Positions 36,101 through 47,514 of a DNA stretch of 64,000 nucleotides are shown here, one piece after another. Below the pieces are notes generated by a model that was not told the origin of the DNA, did no database searches, and saw nothing but the letters and a program-made list of their open reading frames with translations. The stretch is from Acanthopleura granulata (Eukaryota; Mollusca; Polyplacophora; Chitonida; Chitonidae). The stretch lies in contig JABBOT010000029.1 of NCBI GenBank assembly GCA_016165875.1, positions 2,898,639 to 2,962,638 on the forward strand, given 5' to 3'. Both the position numbers and the translations under genes were made by a program. The number at the start of each line of letters is the position of its first letter. The first letter of the stretch is position 1.

Positions 36101-39100
36101 GAAAGCTCTTGAAATAATAGGCAGAACGTAATGGATGAGTTTAGATTAACCGTGAGAATGTAACCAATACCACGCAAGTCAAATGTCTGTGTCGTTTTAC
36201 GTCATACACTCAAGAATAATTCACTGATATGGCGAGACCAGGTTTAGAGGTGGAGGAGACCAGGGGAAACCACCACACCTCGGCACCTCGACATGTGCCC
36301 AAACTTTCCTGACGTAAAGCCGCAGTCAAATAATCAGGAATTGGATTTTAACACTCGACCTCATTGGTTAAGCGCTGGCTGAGATTCGGCAAAATCCATT
36401 TAATTGTTCTTCCAGCGATTAATAGCAGGGTACCACATTTGTGTAACCACATTCTGTGAACTTTCCACCACCAACTACCGCCATTTGTGAAACTAACATA
36501 ATAAATCTGTGAGTTGACAGCACTATTTACGGTATTACTATCAACACTCACTTCCCATATCTTAGATGAAATGAGAGCATTACTATCAATACACTTCACA
36601 TTTCTGTGACGACATGACACCTTGATAGCAAGCATTTCCATTCGACTGAAGTTACTACACATGCACGTGCATTATTGTCAGCTGTCACTTCACAGCTGCA
36701 TGATGTTATGACTGGGCTACCACCAGCCACTGTCATCAAATCACAACATCGTGTAATGACAAAATCGCATTATAACAAGCGCTTACCTGTGACTTACCGG
36801 TCCTAAACTCACAACTCTGTACAGGTAAGCTCACCACAGCAGTGTAAGTGTAACCAGGCGAGCGCGTTGGTCCCCAGCAACACCCAAACGAATACTGACA
36901 ATAGTCATTAAAGTACAAAGCAGATACACTAGTCAGTCAGGCGATGCTGACTCTAAAGCCTTCGCAGATAAATAGGTCATTCACTATAACCATAATAAAA
37001 TAACCATCAACTGAAGAGAAATAGCAATACTAAAGTGCACTGTGTGCACCTGCACTGTCTGTGCTGAGTCTCATATGTTACACTGATCAGCCTGTCCTCG
37101 TTACATTGATATAGATGTATATCCAGCGGTGTAAATGTAAGCCTAAACCAGGTGTGACTGCTGAAGTGACGTGTTTTGATGGCAGCATTAGAGTATGCTG
37201 GACGATTCTGAACAAAACGACACCGCCCTTGTATTAACGTTATAAAAGTGTGCGCTCGTAAGGCGAGTCCAGCCAGCCTGGCCCACACACACTTTGCTCT
37301 CAGCCGGATTATGATATGGGATATTGAAAATGTATACATGAATTTAAAACCAAGCGCACACAACATCACATATGTACATAACATGTTTGAATGTAAGTCC
37401 CCATCAATATATTTATGTGTACATACATGTTTGATGAATATTCCGTGCAATAATGCTCACTTAAATCGGTATATATAAAGCTAAATAATATAGCCTGTGA
37501 TTCAAAATTGGCTGCCCGGAATGTGAATTATTATAACAAGATATTTTTTCTTGAAACAATACACTATATACTCCTCCCAAGCAGCTTACATGTGTATGTA
37601 CCCCCAGTAGTCCTATATATTGACAGCCTACAGACATTCGACCTAAAGCCTTGTCAGAATGCATGTATCGATCTAAAGATATGTGTCCTTTTCACACCTT
37701 TCCACACGCATCTGTCTATCCCACTTTGTTGCATGATATCTGGTTTTTATCCCAGATGACGCCCCTATGCAACCGGCGAACAACTCGCTCCAACCTACAC
37801 AATAGTCCATACTATATACTGCATGCCGAGCATCGCTGCTCCATGCTTCTGCACGGTCGACATCACATGGAGTACGTGCAGTATGTCTCTAACCTACATC
37901 GGCATCGCAGGGAATTTTCTTGAGGCGGTCGATTATCGCGGCCCAACAGATGAAGGCACGGGGGCCGCTCAGGATAGACCAAGGTAGCTTCATGGAGAAG
38001 CATCCTAGTCTAATCAGCAAGAAAACAGGCAACTGCTTGAGCCTTAAAAAGATAGTTGGAGAGGCTGGTTCATGAGATTTCCTGTGAATAAAATAACAAT
38101 AGGGAGCCGGTATGAATTGTTTAGTAGTCCCTTGTTTTGTTTCCCGCAGAGATTTATAATTAACCGTTTGCTGGCCACAGGCCCCAGGGGTTCTGGTATT
38201 TCAGATAGGCGATTTTTGATGAGTAAAGAGGAGGAAGCCTGAAGAAACCGGATATTTGTTTTTTTCTTGTTCTTGTGTGGTTTAATTTGTTAATGACTTT
38301 TGCCTATCATGTATCCCTTATGAAAGAAATTGCTGATGCTCATGCAAATAAACCTTCCAAATCTCCATGAATTTTTAACTGGGTAGAATTTAATGATCAT
38401 CCGCTTTTCCCGGGACAAAGGGGATTTCATTTTGGCCTGGACCATCACGGAGGCTTGGTTGTTACAGCGTCCCCCTCGAGGTAAGGAGATCCGGGATCAA
38501 TTCAGGGGCGTGTCATACCAAAGGCTTTAAAAATGGTAGGGCCTACTTGTTGGTACCTCGCTTGGTGCTCAGCAAGGAAACAGGACTGGTAACCCGGTGT
38601 TAGTACAATGTGACTGGGTGGGGTGTCTTGTCTGGTGTCTTCGGCATGATGTTCCACTAGCCCCGGCACAGTATATACATTCTAAGGATTCCTGGTCGTC
38701 ATATGACTGACAGATTGTTACGTATGACGTAAAACTCAACATAGTTTGGTGGGAGAAGCCCAGGTTACGAACCGAGATGTCACCGGTTCGTACCTTAACA
38801 ACGCCAGCCCTTCACAATACACTACACAGTGCACAGTTCAACAAACATTGACAATAAAGGTGAATGAAAATGATCCTAACATCACTTAAATTATCATATT
38901 ACCGATATATATCGGCAACTGATACTGTAATTATCTATACCGCATAGTGGGCTTACACGTGGGCTATATATATATATATATGTATGTAGACCTACTATAC
39001 AAGGTCATGGATGAATACGCACCCACATCGATCTAATAAGGTGAAAGAAAAAGAGGTAGGAAAAAGAAGACTGAAGTAAAAAAAAAAAAAGAAAAAAAAA

Positions 39101-39947
39101 AAGACTATGTATTTAACACCCCTCAGCCTCCAAACCCATTATTAGGAACGAGTTGGTGGCCAGGTGACTAGAACCTCATGTACAGTAGGTCTGCAATTCA
39201 CCCCGCATGTCCTCGCCTGTCACATTAGGAGATAAATCTGCAGCGTTTGAACGATTTTCACATCGGAAACAACATCCTACTCCACGCAACAGGGCATGCT
39301 CTGAAATTGACGAAAATTCAGACCCTATCGGTCATCCAGTGGACAACGAGGTAACCATAGGCACGTATACAGTGAGTTAAGCAAAAACCGCTACCGGTAC
39401 GCAAAAGTTACAATGTAACACCACAAAGACACATGCAATAAGAAGAAAAAACACTTGGGTATGCAGTTTATTCAGGCTACCTGGTAGTTTTATTCACCAG
39501 AAATTGCTTAAAACGCGTCTCCATGGCAACCTGAAATATCAGAACTTCGGGGTCTTGGTTGGCCCCGACGTGGACCTTCGCCTACTATGTTGGGGTGCCG
39601 CAGCCGGCAAACGTCATAAACCTTTAATTACCAAATAAAACAATAAAGATTAATTTAAGGAATTTATACCGGCTACCTATTATAATTTTAGTCACCAGAA
39701 ATCGCATCTGTGATATAGTCGTTCAACTGCCTTTTTATGAAAGAAAAAAAGAAGATAAATGATCGACTGAGCCCAGTTTCCTTAGAAGTGTTTGTGGTAT
39801 CGCTCTTCAATCCCGGGAGGTAAAAAAGTCACCTCACAGGATAACAAAATATGACATGTGGGTCATTCAGCGGTGAAATGTGGCTTTCCTGTTCGCAAGT
39901 TCTTTCGTAAATACTTTTTTTAAAAGTAAAATAAGGTGGGCTCTAGG
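33157..39947. other. Gene-poor stretch upstream of TIMM21
   Basis: No splice-supported or conserved coding sequence found. Contains a diverged SINE (36186-36352), a short (TA)n patch at about 38965-38985 and an A-rich run at about 39078-39103. The bases just before 39948 presumably include the TIMM21 promoter; no clear TATA box. Confidence 0.55.
36186..36352 (-). mobile_element. Strongly diverged SINE fragment
   Basis: 'gtcgttttacgtcatacact' followed by 'caagaataattcactgatat' matches the 3' body in reverse; the middle is rearranged. Lies in the gene-poor stretch between the decayed element and TIMM21. Confidence 0.5.
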
Positions 39948-42900
39948 ATGTTGGCTACACCAAGGTGTGCATGCAGCTGCAGTTATTTGTTGACAGCTCA
40001 ACGCGGTTTAGCATTCAGCTGCTTCATCGACACCTTGTCCATTGCGAAACAACAACAACACCAGCCTCTCACAGCTTGGACTGTATCACGAAAGCTCCAT
40101 TACAGAATAAATTCAGTCCCAAAACATCATGACCAAACCACGTGCTACAAAAGTAGGAGATGGGAAAGCACCAAACCGAAACCGACCGGCTTAGTGACAT
40201 CAAAGGAAAGTCCTTATGCTGGCTTGACCCCGGCCCAGAAAGGTAAACAATCTGACGAGGGTTTGGCTATGGAGTGAGTTGACTTGCCTGGAAGTTTAAA
40301 GTTTTCGGCAGAAACCTTAGTGAGTCTTGTTTGCAGTATTTCTACCACACAGTGCCAATAATTTGTGGACTTTTTGAACTCCACATATGTCGCTGAAATA
40401 CTGCGATCATAGAAGGCATTTCTGTGTGACATAGCAGTGACATGTTTGAAGGAGAGCTAGCACAGTCCACAAGTCTCCTTTTGTGGGACGTCCACACTGC
40501 CAAAAGTTAAGATGTAAATCCAACCTCAGAATGAAATGGCATAAGTTATATGGCAAAGAAAGTAAGAGTTAAAGTGTGCTGATAAGAGTAGAATTGTTAG
40601 AGATTATGAAGTAATACATGACTATCAGCTGGTCAGAGGTATTAAAGAGACTGTGTTGTGATATAATTATGGAATGTTTGAGTTATATTTTTGAAGAGTT
40701 CTGAAAATGCTAAAACAGCTTTATCACAGTTTGGTTGCACCATAAACATATCTTCTGAGCCCTGAGGACTGATATACTTTCTTCCACTGGCGACATATAA
40801 ACTCTGGTTTCTTATGACTGATCTGTATTAATTTCCTAACTCACACGTCAGTGTGGTTTGGAACCCTGGAGTGGACAAATGGCACTACAATCTGTCTTAC
40901 AGCCTATTGTCCAGGATAACAGTAAATAATACCCTTAATAAATGTAATTCATTAACACACAGGGAAATTAAAGTGTGACATTGACATGTGAACAATGTGA
41001 CATAAGAAAGCTAATCATCTCTGTTGCAGTGAAGGAAGCCAGCAAGGACACCATGTACACCGGCATCGTCATTGTGGGGGTGGGAGTCACAGGTATGCCT
41101 TTCTGAAACTCATTGATAGTACATATATATGGTTGTTTGTTTGGTGCTTTATACCATGCTCAAAGATTTTGCCATTCATGCATGTACAGAAACGTACACT
41201 CTGATGAAAGTTTATGAGGGATGCAAATATCTAGCAAGTTCTTGGCCCTAGATCAGGTGTCCTGTAAGCCTCCAACTGAGGCAACGTGTTAGAGCTGGCA
41301 TTGAACATGATATGTATGGCTAAGGTTCTGAAGAATAAATGTAGTGCGTTTTTTTGATGACTTCTGCACTTGTTCCGTATTTCGCTCTCTAATATACCCA
41401 GGTCTGATGTTTTATGCCATTGGAAAAGAACTTTTATCCAAAGACAGTCCAAGTGGTGTTTATGGTCAGGCCCTGAAACTTTGCAAGAAGAACCCAGAGG
41501 TACTGAATTGTCAGTTCATAGTATACTGGTATTTGTACTGCTCATTGGACTTCTGTTGAGTAATTGTAATACTGTGTGGCACATTTGGAAATGTAAACTT
41601 ACATTTATGATCACAAGTAATGTATCAATCAGTGGGAGGTTATAGTTGTTATGTGCAATACCAGTTTGTTTTGATCAGATGTTTAAACTCCTTGTTTGGT
41701 ACACATGATATACTGCTCTAAGTAAGCAGAATTATTTATGCTATAACATTCATGTAAATATGTATATGTTGCACATGGGAAAGTTTCTCCGTTTTTGTTG
41801 TTGTTCACAGGTAATTGCTGCTCTAGGAGAGCCCATCAAAGGCTACGGAGAAATGTCAAGACGTGGTCGGCGCCGTCATGTAAGGTTAGAATTGCTGGCT
41901 GTTCCTTGCTTCTGGAGAAAGGCATAAATCATGATAGAATGAAAAAAAAAATAACCAAAAAAGCAGCAACATGATTCTAGTATATGTAGTCAATATAAAA
42001 CCCATCTTAGAAACATTTAAATCCTTTCCCATGTAGGTGAAACAAAATCTTAAAAAGTACACGTATGTTCAGATACATATGAGCCCCAAGTACCCACTCT
42101 GGCCAGTGTGCACTCCAGTGAGGACAGTGTGTGAGAGTGTGCCGGATGTTCATTAAGGCCATAAATCTGATATATCTTATGCAAACATTCTGAGGCCTCC
42201 AGGCCTCAACCCCCTTCCAACCTCTCAACCTGAGAGAAGGGGGATGAGATTTACTGCCCTACCCATCTGGTTTCTTGGTTTAGAGACAGAAGTCATCGTT
42301 TTTCTCCCTGTCCTTTCAAAGACCTGAGCGAGGGGGGATGAGATTTACTGCCCTACCCATCTGGTTTCTTGGTTTAGAGACAGAAGTCATCGTTTTTCTC
42401 CCTGTCCTTTCAAAGACCTGAGCGAGGGGGGATGAGATTTACTGCCCTACCCATCTGGTTTCTTGGTTTAGGGACAGAAGTCATCGTTTTTCTCCCTGTC
42501 CTTTCAAAGACCTGAGCGAGGGGGGATGAGATTTACTGCCCTACCCATCTGGTTTCTTGGTTTAGGGACAGAAGTCATCGTTTTTCTCCCTGTCCTTTCA
42601 AAGACCTGAGCGAGGGGGGATGAGATTTACTGCCCTACCCATCTGGTTTCTTGGTTTAGAGACAGAAGTCATCGTTTTTCTCCCTGTCCTTTCAAAGACC
42701 TGAGCGAGGGGGGATGAGATTTACTGCCCTACCCATCTGGTTTCTTGGTTTAGAGACAGAAGTCATCGTTTTTCTCCCTGTCCTTTCAAAGACCTGAGCG
42801 AGGGGGGGATGAGATTTACTGCCCTACCCATCTGGTTTCTTGGTTTAGAGACAGAAGTCATCGTTTTTCTCCCTGTCCTTTCAAAGACCTGAGCGAGGGG

Positions 42901-45900
42901 GGATGAGATTTACTGCCCTACCCATCTGGTTTCTTGGTTTAGAGACAGAAGTCATCGTTTTTCTCCCTGCCCTTTCAAAGACCTGAGTGAGGGGTAATGA
43001 GATTTACTGCCCTACCCATCTGGTTTCTTGGTTTAGGGACAGAAGTCATCGTTTTTCTCCCTGCCCTTTCAAAGACCTGAGCGAGGGGGGATAAGATTTA
43101 CTGCCCTACCCATCTGGTTTCTTGGTTTAGAGACAGAAGTCATCGTTTTTCTCCCTGCCCTTTCAAAGACCTGAGTGAGGGATAATGAGATTTACTGCCC
43201 TACCCATCTGGTTTCTTGGTTTAGGGACAGAAGTCATCGTTTTTCTCCCTGTCCTTTCAAAGACCTGAGCGAGGGGGGATAAGATTTACTGCCCTACCCA
43301 TCTGGTTTCTTGGTTTAGAGACAGAAGTCATCGTTTTTCTCCCTGCCCTTTCAAAGACTTGAGTGAGGGGGGATGAGATTTACTGCCCTACCCATCTGGT
43401 TTCTTGGTTTAGAGACAGAAGTCATCGTTTTTCTCCCTGTCCTTTCAAAGACCTGAGCGAGGGGGGATGAGATTTACTGCCCTACCCATCTGGTTTCTTG
43501 GTTTAGAGACAGAAGTCATCGTTTTTCTCCCTGTCCTTTCAAAGACCTGAGCGAGGGGGGATGAGATTTACTGCCCTACCCATCTGGTTTCTTGGTTTAG
43601 AGACAGAAGTCATCGTTTTTCTCCCTGTCCTTTCAAAGACCTGAGCGAGGGGGGATAAGATTTACTGCCCTACCCATCTTGTTTTTTGGCAATTTGGAGA
43701 TAAAAGTCATCATCTTTCTCCCAGGACGTTCAAACACTTGACATGTGCACAGCCAGAGCAGCCTTATTTACCAATCACTATCTTTTGTATCTAGGTAAGA
43801 CTTTATCCCTGGAGGCCTCAGAATGTTTGGATGATTGGAAAATAGAATTTCTGTTATTTACTAAATATCTTGAGCCATGTGGGATCATTATGTTACATGG
43901 TATGTTCTGTTTTTGTGTGCAACAAGTGTTCACTTTTGTTCCAAATTTCTTGTGAAAATGAGTGCCCCAGCAGCTATTTATACCGTTGAAGTTATGTTCT
44001 CTTCTGCAGCAACTCAGTGATTAGTATTCTTTCACCTGGACATCTATTAGAAGAACAGTTAGACTTCTAAATTTCCATTGTTTGTTGTGAATTGAATCGG
44101 CAATTTGTAACTTTAGTTTCATTTTGCTACATGTCCATATGTGTATGCATTACTATGTCACTGGGTGCCTCTGTGGCTCAGTCGGTCAGCGCGCTATCGC
44201 AGCACAATAACCCGAAGCCTCCCACCAATGCGGTCGCTGTGAGCTCATATCCAGCTCATGCTGGCTTCCTCTCCGGCCGTAAGTGGAAAGGTCTGCCAGC
44301 AACCTGCGGATGGTCGTGGGTTTAGGCCGGGCTCTGCCCGGTTTTCTCCTGCCATAATGCTGGCCGCTGTCGTATAAGTGAAATATTCTCGAGTATGGCG
44401 TAAAACAGCAATCAAATAAATAAATAAATACTGTGTTACCTCATACATGTAGTTGGTCCTCTGGTAATATTTGTGAAAGTTTTACAACTACTGCAGTTGT
44501 AAGGCAGTCTGTAGCCAGTTAGTGTTCTTACAGAAGTTAGTTGCCAAACCATGAGGTCTTCGTATACAGCTACATGTCGTCATGTTATGCTAAAATCTAG
44601 TTCAGGCATGATCAAGGGGAAATTTTCCATCACACATCTGCAAATCATTAAATCTTGGATTTGTTTTTGTCACATCACAAAATGGCTGCCCCCATTGACT
44701 GTAAGCAAACGGCTGTCAAATGTATATATCATCCCCTCGCAAGTTTATTAATTTGTCTTTCACATATAAATATCCTAATTTATAATCAGTGTTAACACAG
44801 ATAAATGCATACTTGCACACTTAAGACAAGACATAAATTCATTGCATTTACCTTCTGAAACTGATCACATTTGTTGTAGATTTGTCATTTACATGTTGGA
44901 CACGACACATCCAGATATTGTAAATGCATGTGATGATTTTTGTCAGGGTTATGTTCAGCATCATAGCTTTATACTCGAGCATATTCATGACATACATGTA
45001 GGTTATACTGTATCTGGTAACTGTCTTCCCTTGTATATATTTTGTGCATCTACTTGTTATGTAGATGATTGGACAAGATGCTTCTGACATATGCCGATAG
45101 AGGCGTTTCGAGTTCGAACTCTTTTGTTGCAGAAGGTGAAAAGAATTCAGTTATGTCGTGATTTGTCAAAAATGTCAGGCAATTTTGTTGATTTTAATTT
45201 AGCGATCACCTATCCCGTCGTGGTAGGGACCTCTCCTTCAATCAGGAGTTTCTCCCTTTCGTATGTCTGGTCTAAATAACCTTTTTTGAAACTTTTCTCA
45301 GAAGCCCATGTCATAGGAAATGTAATCAGAAATAGTTGCCTAACATTTTTGATAGGTCACCCGGTACAGTAGGGCTTTTTCGAACTTGAAACTTCCCTAT
45401 TAAATTGTCTATGCAGGGACAACTAGCACGTACTGTGCAGCCACCTCCTGGTTGTAATCTTGGCACAATAGCATATATGTTTTGCAACACTTGCCAGTGT
45501 TGCTGATGCTAATTGTTTATACTGCTTCTGTTCCGGGTGACACGGGCCCGTTTTGCAACGTTCGATTCATCCGTGTATAATTCGGCTGTTTGGAGTTAGC
45601 TGTTGTCGCAGTTGTTTACCAGTACAAAGCACATGTCACTCAGTTACTGTCACCCAGGCATAACTATGTGCATTGCTGACTGTGTTAATTTTTTCACTTC
45701 TGTTATCTGAATTCATACGTGATGTATATTTTCACTAGTTCGTTTTATCGTGATATTTTAAAACCGGCTCTTTCTCCCTGGACATCTGAAGAGTTGACAC
45801 CTGCATAGCCACGACAGCTTTACATACGAACCGCTGTCTTTTGTATCTAGGTTAATTCGGATGTCCACAGCATGCAGGCCTCTCCCTACAGATTAGGTCA

Positions 45901-47514
45901 ATTAAACTGGCGTGTGCATATTGAGCATTCTTTCTACCTGTTCCCTCCTTTCCCTCTATTTTCTTTCTATCAATAAACCTGTGTTTAACTGAAAGGTATT
46001 TTCAGTGAGTTGGTGTTGATTCTATTCAGGATTTGTTACCACACACACTTGCCCAGATTGCGGTAATAATTCATTGTGCACCCAGGTCTTACATACAGTT
46101 TTTAATATTCTTTCCAATGACTCCCCCCCCCCTTTTTTTCATTGTTGTTTTGGTTTCTTGCCCAGTGATGCTGTACTCTCCATCTAGAAAAAATGTAGTC
46201 CTGACAGGCCAACTCAGGAGCACTGACCTCAAGGATTTCACCGATAAACAGTCCTGCATGTACATTATGATATTTTATCCCACAGCCATGCAGAATTCGA
46301 AGCTAATGGTGTGAAACACATGAGAATGAAGTTTTATATAGAAGGACCTGACAGAAAGGGCACAGTCCAGTTGGAAGTCAGACAGGTAAGCAGTTCATGT
46401 ATGTGTATTTATTTGACTGATGTTTCATACTGTTATCAAAAATTTCATTTACACTACAGCGTATGGTGGGAGGAAAACCGAACTAAACCCACGACCATCC
46501 GCAGGTTGCCGACAGACCTTCCCACATATGGCCAGAGAAAAATCCAGCATGAACTGGACTTAAACTCACTGTCTGAGATTGTGCATGCCCTGGTCCCTGC
46601 GATTGTCAGGGGAGATGTGGCTCAATGAACAGATCTAGCTCTTGCTGTTCCATCTGCTCCCTTTAGCCAGGAGAGGAACTTCATTGCTGATATGGTTAGC
46701 ATTCAAGTGCTGCACCATTACTCAGGAGACTGACGCAACTGCTGTCGCGATGATCAAACCCTGAAGTCAGGTCCAGCTCATGCCGGTGTCCCCTCTTAAC
46801 GAATGTGGGAAGGTCTGCCCGCAACCTGCGAATTGTTGTGGGTTTCCCCTGGGCTGAGCTCTGCCCTGTGGCTTCCCACTACAGTGCTGGCCACAGTGGT
46901 GTAAGTGAAGTATTCTGGAGAACAGAGTAAGACACCAGTAAATAAGTAAATTTTAGTCGAGAGGTTTGTCAGATGCCTGAAAGATCAGTGGTTTACTTTT
47001 GCCATCAGGCTTCTGAAAAAAAAAAAATCTTGAACACCACAAGTAAACTTTACAGTTAAGACTGTCGTTATTTGTGATGTTTAATCATATGATTATTTGA
47101 CTTTTAGCCTGTAATGTAGTAATATGTCCTATAAAATGACCATTCAGCGCTCTCAATCCTGGGGCACACCGACTCAATCTGCCCTTGAAGCAGGTGATTA
47201 GACCCTCACCAGGGTCTAATCCATCTTCGGCTTTAATTCGATATGTTTATAAGGTGCCTGGTCCAAGACCTGACCTAGGAGGCATGAGAGAAAATTTCTT
47301 GACACAAGCAAATACAAACACGCAATTCCTTGATCAGCAGATGGTAGACAGATGAGATCAGTACCAGTGCAGGATGTAGGTAACCAGATACCTTTCTGAT
47401 TATTGACTGTGATTTCTGTTGTAGAATGAGGGCGGCAAATACGAGTACAGGTATTTGTTTGTGGAATTGGAGGGTTACCCCAAGAGAACAATCGTCCTAG
47501 AAGACAGGAGATAG
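39948..47514 (+). CDS. TIMM21: Mitochondrial import inner membrane translocase subunit Tim21
   Basis: Tim21 is a single-pass inner-membrane subunit of the TIM23 presequence translocase that contacts TOM and respiratory complexes. Exons: 39948-40242, 41030-41092, 41402-41499, 41811-41884, 46286-46385, 47425-47514; all junctions GT/AG, phases chain to 239 residues plus TAG, close to the human length. The first about 80 residues are basic and Ser/Thr-rich with little acid, fitting a presequence. The motif TPAQK-VKEASKD precedes one hydrophobic segment (YTGIVIVGVGVTGLMFYAIG, about 107-126), followed by the intermembrane-space domain with GEPIKGYGE, SRRGRRRHVS, MRMKFYIEGP and the C-terminal YPKRTIVLED. 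The in-frame GTG at 39936 is not the start; ATG at 39948 is chosen. Intron 4 (about 4.4 kb) holds a 94-bp minisatellite and a full-length SINE; intron 5 holds two SINEs. Confidence 0.95.
42232..43745. repeat. 94-bp minisatellite, about 16 units, in TIMM21 intron 4
   Basis: Near-identical units starting with 'gatgagatttactgcccta' recur every 94 bp from 42244 to 43655; the last unit (to about 43740) is divergent. Variants fall in recurring classes (agagac/agggac, tgtcc/tgccc, gatgag/gataag, gagcg/gagtg), showing higher-order amplification. Each unit has a pyrimidine-rich stretch (tttttctccctgtccttt). It does not border an exon and has no coding frame. Confidence 0.97.
44163..44430 (+). mobile_element. 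Full-length tRNA-headed SINE, TIMM21 intron 4
   Basis: Most complete copy in the window. The head reads 'gtggctcagtcggtcagcgc' (A-box-like) and 'gtgagctcatatccagctc' (B-box-like), followed by a conserved body (ggtctgccagcaacctgcgg, ataatgctggccgctgtcgt, gagtatggcgtaaaac) and a tail of aaataaataaata. Reference copy for the other SINE calls in this list. Confidence 0.9.
46409..46600 (-). mobile_element. SINE, TIMM21 intron 5
   Basis: Reverse copy starting about 25 bp after the exon 5 donor, with 'catactgttatcaaaaattt', 'tatggtgggaggaaaaccg' and 'ccgcaggttgccgacagacc'. Diverged, older than the copy at 44163. Confidence 0.75.
46612..46950 (+). mobile_element. SINE with expanded head, TIMM21 intron 5
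   Basis: Starts 'gatgtggctcaatgaacaga' (tRNA A-box-like) and ends in 'agacaccagtaaataagtaa'. The interval between head and body is longer than in the full copy, suggesting an insertion around 46650-46740. It faces away from the adjacent reverse copy at 46409-46600. Confidence 0.7.

Noticed and set aside
37007..37450. 147-codon minus-strand frame, longest in the gene-poor stretch
   Set aside because: No conserved motif, unbiased composition, no neighbouring exons; likely chance.
39936..39947. GTG start four codons upstream of the TIMM21 ATG
   Set aside because: Nuclear animal genes start at ATG; the ATG at 39948 gives a normal presequence length.
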